This document shows, one piece after another, positions 44,426 to 52,563 of a DNA stretch of 64,000 nt; positions within the stretch are counted from its first letter, which is position 1, and the number at the start of each line of letters is the position of its first letter. A program made the position numbers and the translations under genes. Under the pieces are notes generated by a model. The model was not told the DNA's origin, did not search any database, and was given only the letters and a program-made list of their open reading frames with translations. The DNA is from Algoriphagus lutimaris (lineage in GTDB: Bacteria > Bacteroidota > Bacteroidia > Cytophagales > Cyclobacteriaceae): NCBI RefSeq assembly GCF_017051705.1, contig NZ_JAFIDJ010000001.1:1579786-1643785 (forward strand), in the 5' to 3' direction.

Positions 44426-46255
44426 ATGGGCAAAAGCCTATCCCTTATTTGTACATGTACCTTCCTCCTTTTTCTAGGCTTGGAATCAGAGTCTCATGCT
44501 CAAATAGTAGAGTTTGCCCCTATCCATCAAATTAAAATCCCTAAAAATACTGCTGAACGCGAACAGTTAAGAATACAAGACACACATACTATTCCTTTTT
44601 GGGATGACTTCTCTCAAGGTCTAGACACGTTGGTATGGAAGGTAAATGGAGCCTCATATACGGAAACCATTGGGATTGATGCGCCTTCTTTTGGACAAGT
44701 ATTGTTTAATGGTGTGGACGCTAATGGTAAACCCTACTCCCTCTCCCAAAGAGATATTGGCATTACTGATATGTTGACCTCCAAGGTATTTAATTTATCT
44801 GCCCAAAATTCCAACTCTTTGTACTTGAGTTACTTTTGGCAAGCAGGGGGAAAAGCCGAATTTCCAGACGGCAATGATCAATTCTATTTACAGTTTCTGA
44901 ATGCATCTGGAAATTGGGTCACTGTATGGAATCAATTTGGAGGAATAGAAGAAAATCAAACCAAATTCTCCCAAGAAATCATTCAGGTTGGACCTGACTA
45001 TCAACATGAAGCATTCCAATTCCGATTTGTTGCAGATGGAAGACAAGTAGGCCCTTTTGATAGCTGGATTTTGGATTATGTGTATTTGAATGACGGCAGG
45101 TCAGCCACTGATTTGAATTACAAAGACAGAAGTCTAACACAAGTAAATCAGGTCCTAATAGGAGATTATGCTGCCTATCCCTTAGCATTAATTGAAGGTA
45201 ATCAGGACGGGTTTTGGAGTAGAATTCAAAATCAGTTTTATAATTTAGAGAATAGGTTTAGGGCGATGGAATATACCATTCAGGTAAAGGATACTTTAAC
45301 GAATAGCTTCTTGGCTATCAATCAAAATACCCCATTTGACCCAGTTCCTAATTCTAAAGAAAGAAGAAATTTTACAAGCAATGAGTTTGATGAAGTTCCT
45401 ATCCCGATAGGTGAATCTGCCTTAGAATTTACAACTTCACTTACCACAGGAGATGATTTGTATTTTGAGGTGGACGGAAATGACACTACATTTTTTCAGA
45501 CCATAGACTATCGGATAAATGACACGGTAAAGAGTTATCTCCCTATTCAAGACTATTTTTCTTATGATAGAGGTACCGCAGATTATGCTGCAGGCATCAA
45601 TCAGAAGTCGGGCATGCTGGCGGTGAAATATGATACTCCGGAGGAGGCCTTTTTGAAAGGAATTTCCATCAATTTCACCAATCCCAATCAAGCAAACCAA
45701 GCCATTGATATTATTGTTTGGAAAGACTTAGATCAAGGCCCTATCTTCCGAAGAGAGGACTTGATATCTGTGAAAGAAGCCGAAGAGGAATTCTTATATT
45801 ATTCTTTGGATACGAATATTCAAGTATCCGGAGAATTCTACATTGGATACGCGCAGTTTACCAACGATTTCATTCATGTAGGACTTGACAAATCCAATGA
45901 CCAAGGTGACAAATTATATTATAACGTCTTAGGGGCTTGGGAAGAAAATACGGAAGTTCAAGGCGCCATGATGATTCGTCCACATATCAGTATAGATGCC
46001 CCATTTGAAGAAAGCTCTATTCCAGAAGCTAGATTGATAAAAGTCTTCCCAAATCCAGTGGAAACTATTCTGAATTTGGAGGGTAGTTATAGTGATTTAA
46101 GGATTTTTGATTCCTTTGGAAGGGAGATTTTTCTTCAAAGAGAACGTAGTCTAGAAGGGGAAATTATTAATTTTACAGGACAACATCCCGGAATCTATCT
46201 GGTCAATGTGGTTTCGGAAGATGGATATCAGTCAATAAGAATATTAGTTAAATAG
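44426..46255 (+). CDS. Secreted protein with T9SS sorting domain, function unknown
   Basis: The ATG at 44426 (MGKSLSLICTCTFLLFLG) gives a clean signal peptide and is preferred over a TTG 36 bp upstream inside the PASTA gene; this gives 609 residues. The N-terminal half (DTHTIPFWDDFSQGLDTLVWK...) resembles a jelly-roll-like domain. The C-terminus is a T9SS type A sorting domain (KVFPNPVETILNLEG ... GIYLVNVV). It is probably a surface or extracellular protein; the catalytic or binding role is unknown. It sits between the PASTA gene and a rhodanese gene, 4 bp from each. Confidence 0.85.
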   Translation: MGKSLSLICTCTFLLFLGLESESHAQIVEFAPIHQIKIPKNTAEREQLRIQDTHTIPFWDDFSQGLDTLVWKVNGASYTETIGIDAPSFGQVLFNGVDANGKPYSLSQRDIGITDMLTSKVFNLSAQNSNSLYLSYFWQAGGKAEFPDGNDQFYLQFLNASGNWVTVWNQFGGIEENQTKFSQEIIQVGPDYQHEAFQFRFVADGRQVGPFDSWILDYVYLNDGRSATDLNYKDRSLTQVNQVLIGDYAAYPLALIEGNQDGFWSRIQNQFYNLENRFRAMEYTIQVKDTLTNSFLAINQNTPFDPVPNSKERRNFTSNEFDEVPIPIGESALEFTTSLTTGDDLYFEVDGNDTTFFQTIDYRINDTVKSYLPIQDYFSYDRGTADYAAGINQKSGMLAVKYDTPEEAFLKGISINFTNPNQANQAIDIIVWKDLDQGPIFRREDLISVKEAEEEFLYYSLDTNIQVSGEFYIGYAQFTNDFIHVGLDKSNDQGDKLYYNVLGAWEENTEVQGAMMIRPHISIDAPFEESSIPEARLIKVFPNPVETILNLEGSYSDLRIFDSFGREIFLQRERSLEGEIINFTGQHPGIYLVNVVSEDGYQSIRILVK

Positions 46256-46259
46256 AAAT

Positions 46260-46556
46260 ATGGAAGATATTACTGTAGAAGACCTTAAAGCTAGGTTAGA
46301 CAAAAACGAAAAATTTGTATTCATAGACGTTCGCGAAGAGTGGGAATATGATGATGACAACCTCGGAGCCATGAATATTCCACTAGGAGACTTACCTCAT
46401 AGATTGGATGAAATCGATCAGTACAAAGATCAAGAGATTGTGGTGCATTGCAGATCTGGCGCCAGAAGTGGCAATGCCAAAAAGTTTTTGGAATCCAAAG
46501 GTTTCACAAAGGTTCGAAACGTACTTGGTGGAATAATGGCCTACAACAACTTATAA
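46260..46556 (+). CDS. Single-domain rhodanese-like protein
   Basis: 98 residues, one rhodanese domain with active-site Cys64 in VVHCRSGARSGNA and the substrate-recognition FIDVREEWEYDDDNLGAMNIP start. It likely transfers sulfane sulfur or handles persulfide in the cytoplasm. It starts 4 bp after the T9SS cargo gene and ends in a bidirectional terminator. Confidence 0.92.
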   Translation: MEDITVEDLKARLDKNEKFVFIDVREEWEYDDDNLGAMNIPLGDLPHRLDEIDQYKDQEIVVHCRSGARSGNAKKFLESKGFTKVRNVLGGIMAYNNL

Positions 46557-46584
46557 AAAAAGCTCCCTTGGTGGAGCTTTTTTT
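46555..46584. terminator. Bidirectional terminator
   Basis: AAAAAAGCTCC, a loop of six and GGAGCTTTTTTT. It serves the rhodanese operon and the convergent M50 gene; its right arm reaches the M50 stop codon. Confidence 0.85.
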
Positions 46585-47692
46585 ATGAAAATATAAATGG
46601 TTTTGGAGAGAAACTGATGAGGAAAATAAGGATTGCAATCCAACCAATAATTTTTCTCGAGGTACTTATTTCTCTCAATCCAGAGACTTCTGGATGCTTT
46701 AGCCCCATAATTCGTCCCAGCAGGAATCCAAAAAACAACCAGCCTTGATATCCCTCCCATTCAGGTTTTACAAAAGCAATGGTATATTGAACAGCTGCTA
46801 AGCTTAACACAATCGTCAACTTATTTTGGACAGTTAGCCCTGACTTACTATAACAGATGTACAAGAATGCCAGGTATAGAGGAATTCGGAGCAACAAATC
46901 ATTTCCAGGTAAATAAGGAGAAATAAATCCCAAACCGGCATATCCAATAAATCCCGTAAAGGCAATCAAAGAGACATATTGATGGTACTTTGGAAAAAGC
47001 CCAAAAATCACATGTCCACCATCTAACTGGCCTATTGGTAATAAGTTAAGCGAAGTAAAAAACAAGGCTAAATATCCTGCAAACAGAAAAGGATAATGAA
47101 TTACTTCTGCCATCTCAGGGAGTCTTTCCGGATCTGCAAAAACTTTCCCCAGACCAGAAAAAAGCAGATTATTACCCAATTCAAAATCGATGGCATCTTC
47201 TCCATATCCCTGAAAGCTTTCATCAGCATACTCAGGATGAATTTCATAGATATAGTCTGCAGGAGGCAACGTAGAAAAGCCATAGATTAATACTCCCAAA
47301 GCCACTACAAATCCAGCCAGAGGTCCTGCTACACCAATATCAAAGAATTTTTTCCGACTGTTTACAAAGCCTTTCATCTTTATCACCGCCCCAAACGTCC
47401 CGATGGAGGGGATACCTATAAATCCAAGCCACACTGGAATAAAGAAAGGTAAACTGCACTTCACTTTGTGGTATAAGGAGGTAAAGAAGTGCCCTAACTC
47501 ATGAATCAATAAAATTCCAATAAAAGGGATAGAAAATGCGGTAGCTTTCCAAAAATCTTCTAAGGAAAGGAAATGTTCTCCGGTCGCCAACACTGACTTA
47601 CTCATCACCCATTCTCCCCCTGCGAGGGTAGTAGTAATTAAAGTGAGAATAAATAAAAGACTGTGAACTAGTAGTTCCTTTTTGCTATACAT
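46583..47692 (-). CDS. M50 site-2 protease family integral membrane protein
   Basis: 369 residues with 7-8 membrane helices. The zinc-binding HELGHFF (His64, Glu65, His68) lies in the first helices, and LLPIGQLDGGHV in a later one supplies the third ligand, so the active site looks complete. Such proteases cut transmembrane regulators such as anti-sigma factors, but no such substrate is adjacent. Its start overlaps the end of the HAD phosphatase gene by 8 bp, so the two are co-translated on the minus strand. Confidence 0.9.
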   Translation of the reverse strand: MYSKKELLVHSLLFILTLITTTLAGGEWVMSKSVLATGEHFLSLEDFWKATAFSIPFIGILLIHELGHFFTSLYHKVKCSLPFFIPVWLGFIGIPSIGTFGAVIKMKGFVNSRKKFFDIGVAGPLAGFVVALGVLIYGFSTLPPADYIYEIHPEYADESFQGYGEDAIDFELGNNLLFSGLGKVFADPERLPEMAEVIHYPFLFAGYLALFFTSLNLLPIGQLDGGHVIFGLFPKYHQYVSLIAFTGFIGYAGLGFISPYLPGNDLLLRIPLYLAFLYICYSKSGLTVQNKLTIVLSLAAVQYTIAFVKPEWEGYQGWLFFGFLLGRIMGLKHPEVSGLREISTSRKIIGWIAILIFLISFSPKPFIFS

Positions 47693-48314
47693 GCTTTAAG
47701 TATTCAAATATGATTTGAGGTCCAGTCACATGGACCGCTTGGATACCAATGGAGTTTGCACCTTTGACATTTGCTTCCAAATCATCAAAGAAAACCACTC
47801 GTTCAGGTTTGGTTCCTAATTGTTCCACCATGCTAAGATAAATTTCGGGAGAAGGTTTTGACATTCCCATTTCATGGCTATAGAACACATGCTGAAATAG
47901 CGGATCAAAATTATCCAACTGAAAATCTTTTTTCAGCATTTTGTAGACTGCTTCTATATGGATTTCATTGGTATTGCTTAAAATCCCTAATCTGTATTTG
48001 TCTTGTAAATTGGAGATCAAATCAATTCGTTCGGCAGGGATATTTTTGAGAAGAGAGTTCCAGATATCATCAACCTTTTCATCATTCCAGTCTTTTTCGA
48101 AGTAATCTCTCACCTCTTCTCTAAACTTTTCAGAATTTATTTCACCCTTTTCATATTTTTCATGAAACTCTGTCAAATAAAATTGATCTACCTTATCATG
48201 ATGATAATCAGGCAATTCCTTTTTGATTAAATCCAAAGATTTTTGGTAGTCAATATCTACGATCACATTACCGAGATCAAAAATCAAAAAATCCGCATCA
48301 GGAACGTTTTTCAT
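47685..48314 (-). CDS. HAD family phosphatase, YihX-like
   Basis: 209-residue cytoplasmic phosphatase. Motif I, FDLGNVIVDIDYQ (Asp13, with Gly at the +2 position), is like that of E. coli YihX, an alpha-glucose-1-phosphate phosphatase. Motif II is GILSNTNE, motif III lies in GMSKPSPEIYL, and motif IV is VVFFDDLEANVKGA. The substrate cannot be fixed from sequence. It is the upstream gene of the pair with the M50 protease. Confidence 0.88.
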   Translation of the reverse strand: MKNVPDADFLIFDLGNVIVDIDYQKSLDLIKKELPDYHHDKVDQFYLTEFHEKYEKGEINSEKFREEVRDYFEKDWNDEKVDDIWNSLLKNIPAERIDLISNLQDKYRLGILSNTNEIHIEAVYKMLKKDFQLDNFDPLFQHVFYSHEMGMSKPSPEIYLSMVEQLGTKPERVVFFDDLEANVKGANSIGIQAVHVTGPQIIFEYLKHV

Positions 48315-48417
48315 GCACTAATTAGGTTGTGAATTTGATTTCAAATATGTAACATTGCACTCCCAAAACCAAGGTTTAGGACAAATAGAACAAGCTATTG
48401 CCTACTTTGATTTTAAA

Positions 48418-48459
48418 GGGCCTATAGCTCATCCCGATAGCTATCGTGGAGGTTAGAGC
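48418..48459 (+). pseudogene. Broken 5' half-copy of the CAU tRNA with a palindrome in the D-loop
   Basis: GGGCCTATAGCTC at 48418-48430 equals the first 13 bases of the tRNA at 48488, and GGTTAGAGC at 48451-48459 equals its D-loop end and D-stem. In between, the loop is replaced by ATCCCGATAGCTATCGTGGA. No anticodon arm follows. The inserted core is the reverse complement of the one in the downstream array units (17 matching bases). Upstream (48315-48417) I see only a possible weak promoter near 48400 (TACTTTG). Confidence 0.75.
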
Positions 48460-48487
48460 TTTAGGTTAGTTAAAGTAATAATATTTT

Positions 48488-48561
48488 GGGCCTATAGCTC
48501 AGTTGGTTAGAGCACCTGACTCATAATCAGGTGGTCCCTGGTTCGAGCCCAGGTGGGCCCA
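48488..48561 (+). tRNA. tRNA with CAU anticodon (Ile2 or elongator Met)
   Basis: 74 nt cloverleaf with all arms intact: acceptor GGGCCTA/TGGGCCC, D-arm GCTC/GAGC, anticodon stem CCTGA/TCAGG with loop CTCATAA (anticodon CAT at 48522-48524), T-arm CCTGG/CCAGG with loop TTCGAGC, discriminator A. No CCA is encoded. The C4-G69 and C5-G68 pairs match features of E. coli tRNA-Ile2, whose CAU is modified by TilS, but an elongator Met cannot be excluded. It is the single complete copy in a zone of broken copies. Confidence 0.95.
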
Positions 48562-49605
48562 CTAAAACCCCGTTTACTGAAAGTATTCGGGGTTTTGTTT
48601 TTTTAAATTATTAAACTTCGAATAAAAACATTAATCCTTATCCCAACCCCATCTTGATTAATTAATAGGATTTATAACTGGCGGTCCCTGCCCACGATAG
48701 CTATCGGGGTGAGCCCAGGTGGGCCCACTGAAACCCCGTTTACTGAAAGTATTCGGGGTTTTGTTTTTTTTAAATTATTAAACTTCGAATAAAAACATTA
48801 ATCCTTATCCCAACCCCATCTTGATTAATTAATGGGATTTATAACTGGCGGTCCCTGCCCACGATAGCTATCGGGGCGAGCCCAGGTGGGCCCACCGAAA
48901 CCCCGTTTACTGAAAGTATTCGGGGTTTTGTTTTTTTAAATTATTAAACTTCGAATAAAAACATTAATCTTTATCCCAACCCCATATTGATTAATTAATA
49001 GGATTTATAACTGGCGGTCCCTGCCCACGATAGCTATCGGGGCGAGCCCAGGTGGGCCCACTAAAACCCCGTTTACTGAAAGTATTCGGGGTTTTGTTTT
49101 TTTAAATTATTAAACTTCGAATAAAAACATTAATCCTTACCCCAACCCCATCTTGATTAATTAATAGGATTTATAACTGGCGATCCCTGCCCACGATAGC
49201 TATCGGGGCGAGCCCAGGTGGGCCCACTGAAACCCCGTTTACTGAAAGTATTCGGGGTTTTGTTTTTTTTAAATTATTAAACTCCGAATAAAAACATTAA
49301 TCCTTATCCCAACCCCATCTTGATTAATTAATAGGATTTATAACTGGCGGTCCCTGCCCACGATAGCTATCGGGGCGAGCCCAGGTGGGCCCACTGAAAC
49401 CCCGTTTACTGAAAGTGTTCGGGGTTTTGTTTTTTTAAATTATTAAACTTCGAATAAAAACATTAATCTTTATCCCAACCCCATCTTGATTAATTAATAG
49501 GATTTATAACTGGCTGTCCCTGCCCACGATAGCTATCGGGGCGAGCCCAGGTGGGCCCACTAAAACCCCGTTTACTGAAAGTATTCGGGTTTTTTTTTTT
49601 AATTG
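48545..49605 (+). repeat. tRNA-derived tandem repeat array, 166-167 bp period, about 6.4 copies
   Basis: The anchor GAGCCCAGGTGGGCCCAC occurs at 48545 (inside the tRNA), 48711, 48878, 49044, 49210, 49377 and 49543, so spacing is 166 or 167 bp; the 1-bp change comes from a 7- or 8-T run. Each unit holds the terminator hairpin ACCCCG...CGGGGT plus T-run, an A+T-rich spacer, and a tRNA 3' half. In that half the T-loop bases GTT are replaced by CCCACGATAGCTATCGGGG. Units differ at only a few bases. The seventh copy decays after the hairpin near 49590. There is no conserved ORF in the units. Confidence 0.95.
48565..48604 (+). terminator. Intrinsic terminator of the CAU tRNA gene
   Basis: ACCCCG and CGGGGT, with an inner ACT/AGT pairing, then TTTGTTTTTTT. 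The same hairpin recurs once per array unit. Confidence 0.88.
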
Positions 49606-50163
49606 TTTTAATAATTAAAGATTCGTTTCTCAAAATCAGGTTCCATTGAGATATACCTTCAGCAAGTTAGAAAGCCATTTGCGGAATGATAATCCAACTA
49701 CCAACTTAAAAGATAATTTAATAAAAGTGATACTCTATTTTTGAGAAAATAACCTCACTGGGGTCAATTGATATTAGCCAAGTATTGAACCCTGAGAGAC
49801 GAATGGAGAACATTTTGATCATCGACAAATGCTGAAATCAGAATTATTTGGGAGAATAAAACTAAGATTTTACAAGGATGTGAATGTTCGTCTGATGAAT
49901 ACGCATCAGTCCCTTGATTCCAAACTTTCAATAAAAGACAATCCAAAGTTCAACAAAGGAATGGTAGTCGTTTTCTTTTTTTTCTCAATACTTTCCAAAG
50001 AGTGTCATCCTTGAATAACTTCTTGAACTACTCGAAGCCTGGCTTCAAAATTTTATTTTCAGTTTTTTTCGCATAAAAGTTCCCCCAATAAGTATCTACC
50101 TTTTGGGGGCTAGTTCAATTCTCTGCCTTTTTCTTTCCTTCATAAAACCCAACAGTGTTACTT
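49606..50163. other. Gene-free stretch between repeat array and TonB-type receptor gene
   Basis: No convincing intact gene. Two short opposite open frames near 49.8-50.0 kb lack starts with ribosome binding context. The only structure I can propose is the decayed regulator-like fragment listed separately. Confidence 0.5.
49803..49940 (+). pseudogene. Possible decayed NtrC-type regulator fragment
   Basis: ATG at 49803 reads MENILIIDK, like the first strand of a receiver domain, then stops. Shifting frame at 49829 reads KSELFGRIK, like the ESELFGH block of sigma-54 activators. It continues LRFYKDVNVRLMNTHQSLDSK, like the later VDVRxIAATNxxL block. If real, it is a regulator gene with two or more large deletions and a frameshift. 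The match is by eye and short, so this is tentative. Confidence 0.28.
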
Positions 50164-52497
50164 CTAAAAATTAAATCTTGCGGATAGTAAATAGATCTGC
50201 GTTTCCCTTTTGGAATAAAACTCCTGTGAAAAAGCATTCGTAAGTGTATTCCCAGCAAATCTTCTCGTATCAAATATATCACGCGCACTAAACGTCAAGC
50301 TTCCCTTTCCATCAAAAAATGATTTTTGTAAACTTCCATCGAAGTAGTATTGTGCCAAATCTCTTCCTTGTGCTTCAATTTCCGGAGATTCATAATTACC
50401 GACCAACTGAAAGTTAATTCCTAAAGGAAGTTTAAAGTCTTGAGTTAATTTAACATTCCATGAAAATCCTGAATTTGTAAATTCCTCTCCGATATTGGAT
50501 CCGTCTACAGCAATTTGAAAAAGTGTCAAGCCTCCATTAATAGAATACCAATCAGTAATCTCATTAGTGGTAATCAACTCTACACCATAAGATTGGGAGG
50601 AAAGTAAATTGTCAGGCTGGGAGTAAGATATTCCATCTTCAATGATGGTGATGAAATCTATTTGGCCATTTACCTTACGATAAAACAGGTTTGTTGTAAA
50701 GCTAGATTTATCAAAATTAGCCAGATGCCCTAACTCGAAGGAATTAATCATTTCAGGATCCAATTCAGGATTACCCCTTCTTACATTCAAACTATCCGTG
50801 ATATCTGGAAAAGGGTTCAATCTCCAAGCTCTTGGCCTATCAATTCTTCTACTATAGGTAATTTTCAAGGCATGTTGATCATTCAAGTTATAAAGCGCCT
50901 GCACACTTGGAAAAAGGTTGAAATAAGACTGCTTATTGGTCTCGTTTGTATTCTCAAGATAAGTATCCACTTGGGTATATTCTCCTCTTAAACCTACTGC
51001 ATATTCAAACTTCGGTTTGGTTCTGGAATAGACCATATAACCCGCATGAATTTGATCTTTGTAAACAAAGCGGTTACTAATAGCAGGGTCTAAAACAAAA
51101 TCTTGGCTTGCCTCTTGGAATCTCAGGTATTGATAATCATTATCAAATTTACGTAGGGTGGATTTCAAACCAGTTTCAAATTTCCCGGTTTCAAATGGCC
51201 TGATATAATCTGCTTGAAATACTGATATGTTTCTAACCTCATCAGTAAATGCACGTTCCTGCCCAGTTAAATTCCCAGGATCAGGATTCAAACTATTATT
51301 AAAGATCTCAATGTTTTGTGTTTTGTACTGATTTCGATACGAATGACTAGCAGATGCACGCAGCAAATGTCCTTTTTCTTTAAATGAGTGTTCAAAAATC
51401 AAGGCATTATCCAAACCGTCATCCGTTTCATTTTCTGAGTTTCGTCTGACATAATTGAACTCCTTACCTCCCCTCACTTGCTCTGCAAACAAGGTGTTTG
51501 TTTGCCAATTTTCACTGGACTGATAAACTCCTTCGTAACTCAAAACATTGTTACCAAAGTAGTAATCAGCTCCATAGTTCAAATTATGCCCGATATCCTG
51601 TTCTGAATTATCTGTATTCTGAACAAGGGATTCATCATCTTCAAAAAGAAAGCGAGTGGATTCACGCGTCCCTATACTTTTCCAATTCCGGTAATTATAA
51701 CCGGCGTAAGTATTCAACCTAAGGCTCCTGTGGCTAATTCTAGCTCCTAGGTTTGTCCTATTTCTAGTTCCGTACGTAGCTTCTACACCTCCATGAGTTC
51801 CCAACTCAATTCCTTTTTTCAAAACAATATCAATTACCCCTGCTTCTGCTTCCGCATCATATCGAGCGTTCGGGTTATTGATTATTTTGATTTCCTCTAC
51901 CGCACTTGCAGGTAATTGATCTAAATTTTGGGTAAGAGAAGAGTTTCTTCCATTGATCAGGATATTGGTCCCTGAACTTCCACGTAAGGAAATAGCCCCA
52001 TCTTCACTTACAGAAATAGAAGGAGTATTTCTTAGCACATCCAATAAAGTACCTCCAGTATTAGCCAGGTTGTTATCAGGAGTGATTGTCAACCCTTCCA
52101 TGGTGGTCCGAACAGGCATTTTTGACGTTTCTACTACTACTTCCTCCAAATTTTGGTTTTCACTTTTCAGCTCAAGAATTCCTAAATCTTCAGCTCCAGA
52201 GACTTTCACATTTGGGATATTCAAATCTGAATAACCTAAAAAGAATGCCTTTAAAGCATATTCGCCAGGATCTACTTGAAGTGAAAACCTTCCACTATCG
52301 TCAGTATCTCCAAAGGATTCGGGAGACGTAGAATCTTGAGAACCAAAAAGAGCTACCTGAACAAAAGGCAAAGGCTTTTTGGATTCAGAATCTACCAATA
52401 CCCCTGTTACCCTTGAATCTTGTCCAAAGGAACCATGTACTATAAATGCAAAGCACAGGATAAAAAACAGGAAAAAATAGGAATTTACTCTCATCAT
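50164..52497 (-). CDS. TonB-dependent receptor-like outer membrane protein
   Basis: 777 residues: signal peptide (to about residue 25, GSFGQ), a carboxypeptidase-regulatory-like domain (about 28-115, VTGVLVDSESKKPLPFVQVALFG), a plug (about 117-235, LLDVLRNTPSISVSEDGAISLRG is the core) and an outer-membrane beta-barrel of the OMP_b-brl_3 type ending LLSARFNF. The ligand is unknown. It lies directly downstream of an OmpR-type two-component system on the same strand, so those proteins probably control its expression. The 66-bp gap before it holds an 11-bp inverted repeat. Confidence 0.88.
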   Translation of the reverse strand: MMRVNSYFFLFFILCFAFIVHGSFGQDSRVTGVLVDSESKKPLPFVQVALFGSQDSTSPESFGDTDDSGRFSLQVDPGEYALKAFFLGYSDLNIPNVKVSGAEDLGILELKSENQNLEEVVVETSKMPVRTTMEGLTITPDNNLANTGGTLLDVLRNTPSISVSEDGAISLRGSSGTNILINGRNSSLTQNLDQLPASAVEEIKIINNPNARYDAEAEAGVIDIVLKKGIELGTHGGVEATYGTRNRTNLGARISHRSLRLNTYAGYNYRNWKSIGTRESTRFLFEDDESLVQNTDNSEQDIGHNLNYGADYYFGNNVLSYEGVYQSSENWQTNTLFAEQVRGGKEFNYVRRNSENETDDGLDNALIFEHSFKEKGHLLRASASHSYRNQYKTQNIEIFNNSLNPDPGNLTGQERAFTDEVRNISVFQADYIRPFETGKFETGLKSTLRKFDNDYQYLRFQEASQDFVLDPAISNRFVYKDQIHAGYMVYSRTKPKFEYAVGLRGEYTQVDTYLENTNETNKQSYFNLFPSVQALYNLNDQHALKITYSRRIDRPRAWRLNPFPDITDSLNVRRGNPELDPEMINSFELGHLANFDKSSFTTNLFYRKVNGQIDFITIIEDGISYSQPDNLLSSQSYGVELITTNEITDWYSINGGLTLFQIAVDGSNIGEEFTNSGFSWNVKLTQDFKLPLGINFQLVGNYESPEIEAQGRDLAQYYFDGSLQKSFFDGKGSLTFSARDIFDTRRFAGNTLTNAFSQEFYSKRETQIYLLSARFNF

Positions 52498-52499
52498 TA

Positions 52500-52542
52500 A
52501 ATCAGTTGGTTTTTAAGTTTGATAGAAATTTACCAACTGATT
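52500..52542. promoter_or_regulatory. 11-bp inverted repeat before the TonB-type receptor
   Basis: AATCAGTTGGT (52500-52510) and ACCAACTGATT (52532-52542) are perfect inverted repeats separated by 21 bp. The near arm touches the start codon region of the receptor gene (start 52497), so it could be a regulator site or an mRNA hairpin that hides the translation start. Confidence 0.5.
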
Positions 52543-52563
52543 CTGAATCAAATTTGAAGTTGA

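Noticed and set aside
48690-49560. Further functional tRNA genes in the array
   Set aside because: Each unit has only the 3' half; acceptor 5' strand, D-arm and anticodon are missing.
48545-49605. A CRISPR array
   Set aside because: The period is 166-167 bp with near-identity over the full unit; there are no unique spacers and no cas genes nearby.
49829-50014. A 61-codon gene
   Set aside because: No ribosome binding context, low-complexity Phe-rich end, and better explained as part of a decayed fragment or chance.
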